From NCBI RefSeq assembly GCF_000011005.1, contig NC_013665.1:2705501-2769500 (forward strand): a stretch of DNA of 64,000 nt, given 5' to 3'. Position 1 is the stretch's first letter. Each line of letters opens with the position of its first letter. The notes beneath the pieces are model-generated. The model was not told the origin of the DNA, did no database searches, and saw nothing but the letters and a program-made list of their open reading frames with translations. The translations under genes and the position numbers were made by a program. Below, in pieces: positions 50,510 to 59,042 of this stretch. This stretch comes from Methanocella paludicola SANAE (GTDB lineage Archaea > Halobacteriota > Methanocellia > Methanocellales > Methanocellaceae).

Positions 50510-50618
50510 GGGTCTCCTATCCGCTAACCCGCCTGCAGCCGGCACGGCCGCCACAGCCGAAAACCCCCTCAGGGCCGGCGCAGGCGAATGGGTAAAAACG
50601 CACTAAAGTCCATAGACC
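50510..50618 (+). ncRNA. Candidate structured RNA upstream of the tup-like transporter
   Basis: Nested pairing: GGTCT (50511-50515) with AGACC (50614-50618); ACCC (50527-50530) with GGGT (50590-50593); GCCTGC (50531-50536) with GCAGGC (50580-50585); after a bulged A, GCCGGC (50538-50543) with GCCGGC (50574-50579); and a tip hairpin CGGC (50545-50548)/GCCG (50556-50559). The core is a nearly unbroken 12 bp GC helix in an otherwise AT-rich spacer. It could be a free small RNA with a promoter near 50475-50505, or a leader element sensing oxyanion or cofactor. It does not match a class I can name, and the region lacks an ORF. Confidence 0.5.
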
Positions 50619-50628
50619 GCAACCTCGC

Positions 50629-50646
50629 CCGCTATATATTTAGCGG
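50629..50646 (+). promoter_or_regulatory. TATA box embedded in a palindrome before the tup-like operon
   Basis: CCGCTA-TATATT-TAGCGG is a perfect 6 bp dyad around a TATA-like core (CTATATATTTA, 50632-50642). The expected start near 50665 is about 10 bases before the GTG of the permease gene. The arrangement, an inverted repeat over the TATA box, is that of a repressor site, and CGCTATATA half-sites recall ModE-type molybdate operators; that resemblance is only visual. Confidence 0.5.
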
Positions 50647-50673
50647 CGGGCGAACATTTATTTTGCAGGTGGA

Positions 50674-51375
50674 GTGTCAGAGTTGGGATATATCATCGAC
50701 GGCATCGTCCAGGCTTTACTTCTTATCATCAGCCTCAACCCGGAGATCGTGGAAATCGCTTCCCTTTCGCTGAAGGTATCGGGCGTGGCCACGCTGATCG
50801 CGGCCGCCATCGGGATACCGCTGGGCGCCTTCATCACGCTCACCGAGTTCCCTTTTAAGGGCCTGGTAAAGAACGTCATCTTCACCTTAATGGGACTCCC
50901 GCCCGTCGTGGCCGGGCTGCTCGTTTTCCTGGTGCTGTCCAGGGCAGGGCCCCTTGGGCAGTTCGGCGTGCTTTTTACGCCCACCGCCATGGTCATCGCC
51001 CAGGTCCTGCTGATATTGCCCATCGTCACCGGCCTGACGATCACGGCCACAAAGGCCGTGGACAGGTCGGTCGTCGACACGGCCATGTCCCTTGGTGCCG
51101 ACCGGCTTCATACAGCCGTCATCGTGCTCAACGAGGCCAGCCAGGCCATAGTCGTCGCGGTACTGTCGGGGTTCGGGAGGGCCATCGCCGAGGTGGGCGC
51201 CGTCATGATCGTGGGGGGCGACATCCAGTGGAGCACCAGGGTGCTCACCACTTCCATCGTACTGGAGACGAGGAAGGCAAACTTCAGCCAGGCAATAGCG
51301 CTTGGCATCATACTGCTGCTTTTATCGTTCACCGTCAACATGGTGCTGAACATCATCCAGGGTGAGAAAAAATGA
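50674..51375 (+). CDS. tupB: Tungstate/molybdate-type ABC transporter permease (TupB-like)
   Basis: 233 residues with five or six membrane segments. The ABC inner-membrane signature is the EAA loop near residue 145 (LGADRLHTAVIVLNEASQAIVVAVLSGFGRAIAEVGAVM). GLPPVVAGLLVFLVLSRAGPLG is typical of TupB/WtpB-like oxyanion permeases. The start is GTG at 50674 with GCAGGTGGA just upstream. It is translationally coupled to the ATPase gene (4-base overlap). No substrate-binding protein gene is adjacent. Tungstate is favoured over molybdate or sulfate by resemblance, not proof. Confidence 0.85.
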   Translation: MSELGYIIDGIVQALLLIISLNPEIVEIASLSLKVSGVATLIAAAIGIPLGAFITLTEFPFKGLVKNVIFTLMGLPPVVAGLLVFLVLSRAGPLGQFGVLFTPTAMVIAQVLLILPIVTGLTITATKAVDRSVVDTAMSLGADRLHTAVIVLNEASQAIVVAVLSGFGRAIAEVGAVMIVGGDIQWSTRVLTTSIVLETRKANFSQAIALGIILLLLSFTVNMVLNIIQGEKK

Positions 51376-52088
51376 TCACTGCCAGGGGCATCTCGAGGAG
51401 CGTGAACGGGCGGTATATATTAAAGAGCATCGACCTTGAGGTGAAGGACGGGGAGGTGCTGGCGGTCGTCGGCCCCAGCGGCTCCGGCAAGACCTCCCTG
51501 CTCCGCATCCTGAACATGCTCGAAAGGGACTACCAGGGCAGCGTCCTCATCGGCGGCCGTGATATCCGGGACAGCGGCATGGCCGTCAGGCGGTCCATGG
51601 CCATGGTGTTCCAGAAGCCCGTCGTGTTCTCCATGAGCGTCTACGAGAACGTCGCCTACGGCCTGAAACTACGGAAGGTCCCGAAGGCGGAGATCGACGC
51701 CCGCGTAAAAGAGGTCCTGGCCCTGCTGGACATGTCCGGCAAGGAAAGTGAATACGCCCGTCACCTCTCAGGCGGAGAGTCCCAGAGGATCGCGTTCGCC
51801 CGGGCCTATGTAGTCAAGCCAAAGCTGCTCTTTTTAGACGAGCCCACGGCGAACCTGGACCGGCAGAACGTGGCCATCATCGAGAAGGCGGTACGGGACA
51901 TCAATAAGCGCTATGGTACCACGGTGGTCATCGTCACGCATAACATGGCCCAGGCGAAGCGCCTGGCGGACCGCATCGCCGTCGTCATCGACGGCGAGCT
52001 CGTAGAGACCGGCACCGTGAAGGACATCCTGGAGAAGCCCGCCGACCCGCGGACGAAGGCGTTCGTCAGTGGAGATATGGTATTTTAG
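51372..52088 (+). CDS. tupC: Tungstate/molybdate-type ABC transporter ATPase (TupC-like)
   Basis: 238 residues, a single ATPase domain. Walker A is VGPSGSGKTSLLR, the signature loop is LSGGESQRIAFARA, Walker B is LLFLDEPTANLD and the switch His lies in VVIVTHNM. There is no C-terminal MOP-type regulatory domain, unlike many ModC proteins, which fits TupC. It overlaps tupB by four bases. It provides energy for import of an oxyanion, probably tungstate or molybdate, needed for the Fwd enzyme. The gene converges on the metzincin gene with overlapping 3' ends (about 23 bases). Confidence 0.88.
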   Translation: MITARGISRSVNGRYILKSIDLEVKDGEVLAVVGPSGSGKTSLLRILNMLERDYQGSVLIGGRDIRDSGMAVRRSMAMVFQKPVVFSMSVYENVAYGLKLRKVPKAEIDARVKEVLALLDMSGKESEYARHLSGGESQRIAFARAYVVKPKLLFLDEPTANLDRQNVAIIEKAVRDINKRYGTTVVIVTHNMAQAKRLADRIAVVIDGELVETGTVKDILEKPADPRTKAFVSGDMVF

Positions 52089-52824
52089 ATAAAAACGGTA
52101 ATTGGCCGGCATTATAGAACAGGTCGTATCTCCGGTCGCTCAGCTCATTTTGGTGGTCTGCACAGAACTCCGTGGGCGGGCCGCCCTTGCCAAAGAGCCA
52201 TGAGCGCTTCTCCATCACCACGGAGGTCATGACGCAGGTCCGGTCGTCGTCGTGCTCCAGCCCCAGGAGGTGGCCCGTCTCGTGTATTAGCACGGACTCC
52301 TCGAGCTCGTCGTTGTCGATGTGGGGGGTGAGGATGATGAACGAGTCGGCCCGGTAGGAGATGCCAACGACCGTGTCGTTACCGTTATTCGTGGCGGGGC
52401 CGTCGGCGTCGACGTACAGGATATAGATCGGTATGGTCCCGCCCAGCCATCCCATGTGAGCCCTGCCATACTTGCTTATGATGCCTTCGCCGATGGAGTA
52501 TATGTTGCTGTCGTCGATGCGCTCCGTGACGACGTCGTCGGGCAGGTCCTCGTATGCCTTAACTTCGACTTGCTTGCCCGTGTACTTCTCCAGCATCCCC
52601 TGCAGCCCCGCGAGGGCCTCGTCCGAGGGCGCGGCGCCGGGCTCGTAGTGCACCTCCACGGCGATGGTGGAGTACGGCGAATACTCGTATAAGTATAAGG
52701 GCGCGTACGTTCCCACGACCTCCCCCACTGTCGTATGGACATACAGGGGAAACCCAACGAAAGCCGCTGCAAGAAGTATGAGCAGCGCGGCCGGGATGAA
52801 CCAGAGGTCTTTCAGGGACGGCAT
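52066..52824 (-). CDS. Membrane-anchored metzincin-type metalloprotease
   Basis: 252 residues. One N-terminal membrane segment (about 8-30) is followed by an external domain. The zinc site is HETGHLLGLEHD (HExxHxxGxxH), with a Met-turn-like CVMTS about 15 residues later. It resembles archaemetzincin/matrixin-like proteases in general plan but does not match either closely by eye. The upstream domain (about 35-150) includes YSIGEGIISKYGRAHMGW. Its 3' end overlaps that of tupC on the other strand. The likely role is processing of surface proteins; the substrate is unknown. Confidence 0.8.
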   Translation of the reverse strand: MPSLKDLWFIPAALLILLAAAFVGFPLYVHTTVGEVVGTYAPLYLYEYSPYSTIAVEVHYEPGAAPSDEALAGLQGMLEKYTGKQVEVKAYEDLPDDVVTERIDDSNIYSIGEGIISKYGRAHMGWLGGTIPIYILYVDADGPATNNGNDTVVGISYRADSFIILTPHIDNDELEESVLIHETGHLLGLEHDDDRTCVMTSVVMEKRSWLFGKGGPPTEFCADHQNELSDRRYDLFYNAGQLPFLSKIPYLH

Positions 52825-52919
52825 TGACAGGGGATTAATCGGCGCCTATATAAAATGTTTGGCGCCGTGACATACATCGGATAACGTTTTTGCCTAGCGT
52901 TTTAATTGTAATATGGTGG

Positions 52920-55376
52920 ATGGGCGTGGAGAAGGAGATTACTGGCCTGACGGAGGCCGAGGCGCGGGAGCGCCTGGCGAGGTACGGCCCGAACCGTATC
53001 GCGAGGCCGCGGGAGGTGAGCTTCCTGGGCATCGCCGCCGAGGAAATAAGGGAGCCCATGATCCTGCTCCTGTTGTTCGTGGGCGTCGTCTACTCGTTCT
53101 GGGGCAATCTAACGGACGCGCTCACCATATTCGTCGTCATCGTTTTGCTGGTGCTCGCTGAGGTGTGGAACGAGTACCGGGCCAAGAAGGCCATTGCTTC
53201 GCTATCGAAGATCGCGGCGCCCCGGGCGAGGGTGATACGCGGCGGGCAGGTCGAGGAAATAAAGACCGATGACGTGGTGCCTGGGGACGTGCTCGTGCTC
53301 GGCCAGGGCACGAGGGTGGCTGCGGATGCCAGGCTCCTGGTCTCGTATAGCGTGCAGGCGGATGAGTCGGCGCTCACCGGCGAGTCCTTCCCCGAATACA
53401 AGAAGGCGGGGGACGAGGTGTTCGCGGGGACCGTCGTTGTGTCGGGAGAGGGCAAGGCGGAGGCGCTGGCCACGGGGAAGGACACTCGCCTGGGCAGGCT
53501 CTCGGCCACGGCCCGGGAGATAAAGCAGCCGAAGACCCCGCTCCAGAACGCCATGAAATCCCTGGCGAAAAGCCTGGTGGTCGTGGCGCTGTTCTTCAGC
53601 ATCACCATACCATTATTAGGCTACCTGAGAGGCCAGCCCCTGAGGGAGATGGTGCTGACCGGCCTGGCGCTGGCCTTTGCGGTCATACCCGAGGAGCTCC
53701 CGATCATCATTACCATGGTGCTGGGGCTGGGCGCGTACCAGCTCTCGAAGGAGAACTTTCTGGTCAAGAAGCTGAAGGCGGCCGAGGTGCTGGGCGACGC
53801 CACCGTGATCCTCACGGACAAGACGGGCACGATAACCGAGAATAAGATGAGCGTCGTGGAGGTGTTCCCTCCCGGGGGCAAAGTGCTGGATGCTGCCCTG
53901 GAGTCGATGACGGACGTCTCTCTGTCGCCCACGGACCGGGCCATCGCGGACAGTGCCCGGGAGGCGGGGTCCGTGGCAAAAGGCGAAGTCGTGAGGGAGC
54001 GGAGCTTCGACCCCGAGCGGAAGACGCGGTCGCTGCTGAGGCGCATGCCCGGCGGGCTATGCCTGATCCTCACGGGGGCGCCCGAGCAGGTCTTGAAAAG
54101 CTCATCGGCCCCAAGGCCCGACATCGAGCAGGCCGTCGCCGCCGAGACGTCGAAAGGGCGCCGGGTGGTGGCCGTGGCGACGAAGCAGGTCCCGGAGAGC
54201 GAGCAGGGCCTGCCGTTCGAAGAGCTGGAAAATGGCATGGACGTCGCGGGCATCGTGGGCATCGAGGACCCGCCCCGGCCGGGCGTCAGGCAGACGGTCG
54301 AGAAGGCCAGGGAGGCCGGGATACGCACCATCATGGTCACGGGGGACCACCCGAAGACCGCCGCCTACGTCGCGGGCGAGGTGAGCATACCGAACGAGCG
54401 CGTCGTGACCGGCGCAGAGCTGAGCAGGATGCCTGATGGCGAGCTGCGGAAGACAGTCGAGGACGTTTCGGTGTTCGCCAGGGCGACGCCCGAGGACAAG
54501 TACCGGCTGGTAAAGGCATTAAGGGAGAATGGAGATGTCGTCGCCGTCACGGGGGACGGCATCAACGATACGCTGGCCCTCAAGGGCGCCGACATCGGCA
54601 TCTCCATGGGGATCAAGGGCACGGACGTGGCCCGGGAGGCGGCGGACGTGGTGCTCGCCGACGATAATTATGTCACGATAAGCCACGGCATATTCCAGGG
54701 GCGGAAGTTCTTCGATAACCTGAAGAAGGGGCTGAAGTACTATTTATCGGTCAAGACGGCCCTGGTGCTGGTATTCCTGGTGCCGGTGCTGCTGAGCATG
54801 CCACTGCCGCTGGCGCCCATCCAGATCATACTCCTGGAGCTGTTCATGGACCTGGCGGCGTCCGCCGGGTTCGTGGCCGAGCCGGCGGAGCGCTCCATAT
54901 TCGAGCCGGGGCAGAAGAGAAAGCTTTTCGACCGGAGCATGATAGCGGGCATCGCCCTGTCCGGGCTGAGCCTGTTCGCCGCGGTCTTCGGCTCCTACTA
55001 TTACGCGCTGTACCGGGGATACCCTCTGGCCGAGGCCCAGACCTTCGCCTTCGCGGCCTGGCTCATCGGGCACGTCTTCCTGGCGTTCGTGTCCCGCTCG
55101 GAGCGCGAGCCGCTCATATCGCTGGGCCCGCTCACGAACCGCGTGATGGACGTCTGGGCAGTAGTGGCATTTTTATTTTTACTTGCCATCGTCTTCACGC
55201 CCGCCGGGGCACTGATCAAGGCCGTGAGCCTCGCGCCGTCGCAGGTCCTGCTGGTCGCCGTGTTCGCCTTCGTCGCCATCTTCTGGCAGGAGGGCGTCAA
55301 GATGCTCAGGTACGGCCCGGCCGGAACGCCAGCGATAAAAAGGTCTAAGCCAGCGGCTTCCCACGATAAGCGATAG
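52920..55376 (+). CDS. P-type cation-transporting ATPase (P2-like)
   Basis: 818 residues from the ATG at 52920, with GGTGG just upstream. Elements: N-terminal cation-ATPase domain with EITGLTEAEARERLARYGPN, actuator loop DESALTGESFP, PEELP in membrane helix 4 (not CPx, so not a heavy-metal P1B pump), phosphorylation site LTDKTGTITENKM, MVTGDHPKTA and the hinge VTGDGINDTLALKGADIGI. Several C-terminal membrane segments follow. The PEELP form occurs in P2-type Ca2+ or other cation pumps; the ion is not known. It is divergent from the metzincin gene, with TTTTAATTG at about 52900. Confidence 0.92.
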   Translation: MGVEKEITGLTEAEARERLARYGPNRIARPREVSFLGIAAEEIREPMILLLLFVGVVYSFWGNLTDALTIFVVIVLLVLAEVWNEYRAKKAIASLSKIAAPRARVIRGGQVEEIKTDDVVPGDVLVLGQGTRVAADARLLVSYSVQADESALTGESFPEYKKAGDEVFAGTVVVSGEGKAEALATGKDTRLGRLSATAREIKQPKTPLQNAMKSLAKSLVVVALFFSITIPLLGYLRGQPLREMVLTGLALAFAVIPEELPIIITMVLGLGAYQLSKENFLVKKLKAAEVLGDATVILTDKTGTITENKMSVVEVFPPGGKVLDAALESMTDVSLSPTDRAIADSAREAGSVAKGEVVRERSFDPERKTRSLLRRMPGGLCLILTGAPEQVLKSSSAPRPDIEQAVAAETSKGRRVVAVATKQVPESEQGLPFEELENGMDVAGIVGIEDPPRPGVRQTVEKAREAGIRTIMVTGDHPKTAAYVAGEVSIPNERVVTGAELSRMPDGELRKTVEDVSVFARATPEDKYRLVKALRENGDVVAVTGDGINDTLALKGADIGISMGIKGTDVAREAADVVLADDNYVTISHGIFQGRKFFDNLKKGLKYYLSVKTALVLVFLVPVLLSMPLPLAPIQIILLELFMDLAASAGFVAEPAERSIFEPGQKRKLFDRSMIAGIALSGLSLFAAVFGSYYYALYRGYPLAEAQTFAFAAWLIGHVFLAFVSRSEREPLISLGPLTNRVMDVWAVVAFLFLLAIVFTPAGALIKAVSLAPSQVLLVAVFAFVAIFWQEGVKMLRYGPAGTPAIKRSKPAASHDKR

Positions 55377-55597
55377 AATAAAGTGTAGGAGCCCGGATGA
55401 TTTTAATTTTAGTAGCAACAGTTTGGGGGGTATATAGCTTGCGACTTCAACACCAGGTTCCTACGGGTAATTGGTTTGCTGAATAGGTATATAAACTTAC
55501 CCTTGTTTGACTAGCAAATACCCTGCGTAAAAAACCCCTAATTCTCATACAAACTTTCTTATATACAATATTGCATACTCCCCTAATGTGATTTCAC
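55377..55597. other. Spacer and promoter before the LeuA-family gene
   Basis: 221 bases. TTATATAC at 55559-55566 is a good TATA box with an expected start near 55588-55590. Just after it, CCCC-TA-ATGTGA-TT-TCACAT-GGGG (55580-55603) forms a near-perfect palindrome that covers the probable ATG at 55598. The upstream part has no ORF; another TATA-like GTATATAAAC lies at about 55486-55495. Confidence 0.45.
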
Positions 55598-57134
55598 ATG
55601 GGGAATCGTTTTTTACTCCGTAGAGATACCGAATAGGAATAGAGCAATAGACATTTTTGATACCACTCTCCGTGATGGGGAGCAAACGCCCGGCGTATCT
55701 TTTACGCACGAAAAGAAACTTGAGATCGCCCGCCAGCTGGATAAGCTCGGGGTAAACGCTATCGAGGCCGGCTTCCCGATATCTTCGGCCGGCGAGAAGG
55801 ATTCTGTAAGGGATATTTCCCGGCTAGGCCTGAACTGTACCGTATGCGGCCTGGCCCGCGTGATCAAGGCGGACATCGACGCGTGTATCGACGCCGATGT
55901 GGGGATGGTTCACACCTTCGTGTCGACCTCGGACATCCAGCGGGAGCACACCATCAAGAAGTCCCGGGAGGAGGTCGTCGCCATGGCCATTGAGGCCGTG
56001 GAGTACGTGAAAAGGCACGGCATGCCCTGCCTGTTCTCGGCGATGGACGCCACCCGGACCGACGTGGACTACCTCGTGCAGGTCTTCAAGGCGGCCGAGG
56101 ACGCGGGCGCCGACGCCCTGAACATTCCCGACACCGTCGGGGTGGCCTCGCCCGTAGCCATGCGGAGCCTGACGGCCGAGGTCTACCGGAACGTGAAGAT
56201 ACCCATCGCGGTGCACTGCCACAACGACTTCGGGCTGGCCGTGGCCAACAGCCTGGCCGCTGTGGAGGCCGGCGCGAAGCAGGTCCAGGTAACGATGAAC
56301 AGCCTGGGCGAGAGGGCCGGTAACGCGGACCTCTCCCAGGTGGTCATGAGCCTGCATTCGATATACGACCTGAAGACCAGCATTAACACGAAGTACCTGG
56401 TCGAGACGGCCCGCGTAGTCGAGCGCTTCTCCGGCATACCGATCTCGCCGACACAGCCCGTGGTCGGGGCGAACGCCTTCTCCCATGAGTCGGGCATCCA
56501 CAGCCACGGCGTCATCGCGGAGAGCAAGACCTTCGAGCCGGGCATCATGACCCCGGAGATGGTGGGCCACCAGAGAAGGCTGGTCCTTGGAAAGCACACG
56601 GGCAAGCACGCCGTCAAGAAGATCCTCAACGACTCCGGGCTGGAGCCGACCGACCAGGAGCTGAACGCCATCCTGGAGAGGGTCAAGGCCCTGGGCGATA
56701 AGGGCAAGAAGGTCACCGACGTGGACCTGTACGCCATCACCGAGGCCGTCATGGGGGAGGTCGCCCACGCCGACCGGCGCATCGTCCTGGAGGAGCTCTC
56801 GGTCATGACGGGCAACACCGTTACGCCCACGGCGACCGTGCGGCTCACCGTGGACGGGAAGCAGTACGTCGGCGCTATGACCGGCGTCGGCCCCGTGGAC
56901 GCCGCCCTGAGGGCTGTGGAGAGCCTGGTGGACGGCGAGGGCAACCAGATGCGCCTCCGCGAGTTCAGCATGGAGGCCATGACCGGGGGCTCGGACGCGC
57001 TGGCGGAGGTCATGGTGGGCGTCGAGGACGGAAAGGGCCGCATGGTCACAGCCCGGGCCGCCCGGGAGGACATCGTCCGCGCCTCGGTGGAGGCGCTGGT
57101 GAACGCCATGAACCGCCTGGCCGCAACGAAGTAA
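55598..57134 (+). CDS. leuA: 2-isopropylmalate/citramalate synthase family enzyme with an apparent frameshift near its start
   Basis: About 511 residues. [49 protein letters not shown] and [10 protein letters not shown] identify the HMGL-type synthase barrel, and the last 120 residues are the LeuA dimerisation/regulatory domain. The frame carrying [10 protein letters not shown] is open back to 55587 but has no ATG, GTG or TTG. The ATG at 55598, about 10 bases after the predicted start site, is one base out; reading five instead of six T at 55609-55614 joins it as [21 protein letters not shown]. Leucine or isoleucine synthesis is the likely role; LeuA and CimA are not separable by eye. Confidence 0.85.
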
Positions 57135-57158
57135 GGGGCGTATGCCCCTTACATTTTA
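57133..57158 (+). terminator. Terminator of the LeuA-family gene
   Basis: AAGGGGC (57133-57139) pairs with GCCCCTT (57144-57150), loop GTAT, followed by ACATTTTAG. The stem begins inside the stop codon. Confidence 0.65.
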
Positions 57159-57203
57159 GTAACAGGAGAAGGTATTTTAACTAACGGATTATAAAGTAAT
57201 ACC

Positions 57204-57323
57204 ATGGCGGAAAAGGAAATATTAAAGCACCATTATTATAAAAGGGTGCAGCATTCCGATTGCCTCGATGCCAACCCGTGTATTTATTCCGACAGTGTTA
57301 TTACCTTGAAGTCGGAACAATAA
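57204..57323 (+). CDS. Possible 39-residue small ORF, weak evidence
   Basis: An ATG at 57204 opens 39 codons (starting [16 protein letters not shown]) to TAA at 57321. A TATA-like ATTATAAAG lies too close (about 57188-57196) for a normal leader, and no ribosome binding site is seen. The codon use is less GC-rich than in neighbours. It may be chance. Confidence 0.2.
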   Translation: MAEKEILKHHYYKRVQHSDCLDANPCIYSDSVITLKSEQ

Positions 57324-57358
57324 ATAATAATATCGATAATATTAATGGAGTCATCATA

Positions 57359-57925
57359 ATGGCACCTATAAAGAACACGTTATCATCGCCTATCAAGAAC
57401 GCGTTTAACCTGGATAAGATCCCCTTTTTTAGAGAGAGAAAAAAGGACAGGAGGAACATTGCCCTGCTGGTCGACGGCCCGAACATGCTACGCAAGGAGT
57501 TCCAGATCGACCTGGAGGTGGTCAGGGACATCCTCAAGCGCTACGGGGACATCAAGGTCGGCAAGGTGTTCCTGAACCAGTACGCCTCCGATAAGCTGGT
57601 CGAGGCCATCGAGAACCAGGGCTTCGAGCCCATAATCGGCTCGGGCGACGTGGACGTCCGCCTGGCCGTGGACGCCGTGGAGCTCGTGTTCAGCCCGACC
57701 ATCGACACCATAGCGATCGTTACGAGGGACGCCGATTTCAAGCCGGTGCTGGCGAAGGCGAACTCCCACGGCAAGGAGACCATCGTCTTCGGCGCCGAGC
57801 CCGGCCTGTCCATCGCCCTCAAGAACGTCGCCGACTTCGTCATCGTGTTCGACGGGAACGAGTGGCACGAGGTCACCAAGTCCCACGACCGCGAGATCGA
57901 TACGACAGAGCCCGTGCAGCAATGA
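57359..57925 (+). CDS. NYN-domain (LabA/DUF88-like) putative nuclease
   Basis: 188 residues from the ATG at 57359, with TGGAGT upstream; the longer reading to 57260 lacks support. NYN (PIN-like) motifs: [15 protein letters not shown] with the first Asp near residue 41, a central [13 protein letters not shown], then [26 protein letters not shown]. These acidic residues form the metal site of PIN-like RNases. Archaeal members of this family are uncharacterised. Its stop is followed one base later by the palindromic element copy 2. Confidence 0.85.
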   Translation: MAPIKNTLSSPIKNAFNLDKIPFFRERKKDRRNIALLVDGPNMLRKEFQIDLEVVRDILKRYGDIKVGKVFLNQYASDKLVEAIENQGFEPIIGSGDVDVRLAVDAVELVFSPTIDTIAIVTRDADFKPVLAKANSHGKETIVFGAEPGLSIALKNVADFVIVFDGNEWHEVTKSHDREIDTTEPVQQ

Positions 57926-57926
57926 G

Positions 57927-58117
57927 TTAAGCTGCACTAAAAATCATAAGAAGGCTCGAAGGCTTTTTCAGCCACGAAGACCTCGAAGTTGGCCTGAAGT
58001 ATCACTAAAAATTTTTAATAATATTTTCTAAATTCTTAGAGTCGCTTAGAGCAAGCTTCGAGTCACTTTGAGGCTGAAAAGTCTTCGTGCATTCTTATCA
58101 GGCTTAGAGGGGCTTAA
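57927..58117 (-). repeat. Palindromic repeat element, copy 2 (opposite orientation to copy 1)
   Basis: A 191 bp imperfect palindrome between convergent genes. In plus-strand reading its right arm carries CTTNGAG heptamers at 58035, 58045, 58056 and 58066 (spacing 10, 11, 10, as in copy 1), then GAAAAGTCTTCGTGCATTCTT and GGCTTAGAGGGGCTTAA. The left arm begins TTAAGCTGCACT. The right arm matches the left arm of copy 1, so the copy is inverted. The end codons and stop of the DHH gene (58104-58117) lie inside it. Confidence 0.85.
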
Positions 58118-59042
58118 GTTTCTTGATAGCCTCGGCGACACAGGCGTCGAGCACCGTATCCGCGCTGGCTTTTCCCTTAACGACCAGCCCGGCGGCCGCC
58201 GCGTGTCCGCCGCCGCTGCCCCCGAACCTCTTTCCCACGTCGCTGAGGAGCGCGGCCACGTCCAGGGATACGCCCCTCTTGACCCGGCCCGAGACGCGCA
58301 CCTCCCGGTCGAGCTCGGAGCCCACGAAGGCCACGTCCGCCCCTATGGCCACGAGGGATGCGGCCGACTGGGCGCCGAACGAGCTGACTTTTGAGGTGAC
58401 GATGAGGTGGTCGCCTTCCCGGGTGAGCGTCATCCGGGACGCCGCCTTCAGGGTGGCGATGCGGCAGGAGACGTCGGTGGGCACCTGCGTTAGGAAGTCC
58501 AGCACGTCGGAGAACTGGATGCCTCCCCTTTCGAGCATGCGGGCGGCGACCTCGAACGAGTGGGGCGGCGCATACCGGAAGTGGCCGGTGTCGGTGACCA
58601 TGGCCAGGAGCAGGGCGAAGGCGATGTCCGCGTCTACCGGCTGCCCGCTCTTCTCGTAAATATCGTACACGATCTCGGCCGTGGCCGAGGCCTTCCGTAT
58701 GAGCGAGATGCGGCAGAGCTTCGACAGGTCGCCGGGCTCGTGGTGGTCGATGACCGCGCAGCTTTTTAGCTCCGGGTAGCCCGTCTGGACGAGGCTGGAG
58801 GTATCGACGACCACGGTGATGCCGTATTTAGACGGGTCCGGCCTGACGACCGCTGCGACCTTCAATTTCTCCGAAAGCATCTCAGCCATGGTGCTGAGGC
58901 CGTCCTCGACCCCCACCGTGCCCCCGAAGATGCGCGCGAGCGCGTACGCGCTGCCGAAGGAGTCGACGTCCGCGTTCTTATGGCATAAAAAAAGGATGTT
59001 CTCGTACTTCTGAAGCTCGTCATAAAAGGCCTTCTCGTCCAT
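58104..59042 (-). CDS. DHH-family phosphoesterase
   Basis: 312 residues. N-terminal CHKNADVDSFGSAYALA and VVVDTSSL give the metal site (the DHH-type Asp and His), and VIDHHEPGD is the DHH motif itself. The C-terminal DHHA1 domain has GGSGGGHAAAAGLVVKG. Such proteins cleave phosphodiester bonds, for example NrnA-type nanoRNases or cyclic-dinucleotide phosphodiesterases; the substrate is not known. The last few codons (KPL and stop) come from the palindromic repeat. The HisA-like gene lies upstream on the same strand with no gap, so the pair is an operon. Confidence 0.9.
   Translation of the reverse strand: MDEKAFYDELQKYENILFLCHKNADVDSFGSAYALARIFGGTVGVEDGLSTMAEMLSEKLKVAAVVRPDPSKYGITVVVDTSSLVQTGYPELKSCAVIDHHEPGDLSKLCRISLIRKASATAEIVYDIYEKSGQPVDADIAFALLLAMVTDTGHFRYAPPHSFEVAARMLERGGIQFSDVLDFLTQVPTDVSCRIATLKAASRMTLTREGDHLIVTSKVSSFGAQSAASLVAIGADVAFVGSELDREVRVSGRVKRGVSLDVAALLSDVGKRFGGSGGGHAAAAGLVVKGKASADTVLDACVAEAIKKLKPL

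Noticed and set aside
50510-50618. C/D or H/ACA guide RNA
   Set aside because: No clear C/D boxes, and no ACA box or kink-turn in the expected place, so only a general structured-RNA call is made.
55824-56768. 314-codon minus-strand frame opposite the LeuA-family gene
   Set aside because: Antisense to conserved catalytic motifs; composition typical of a shadow frame.
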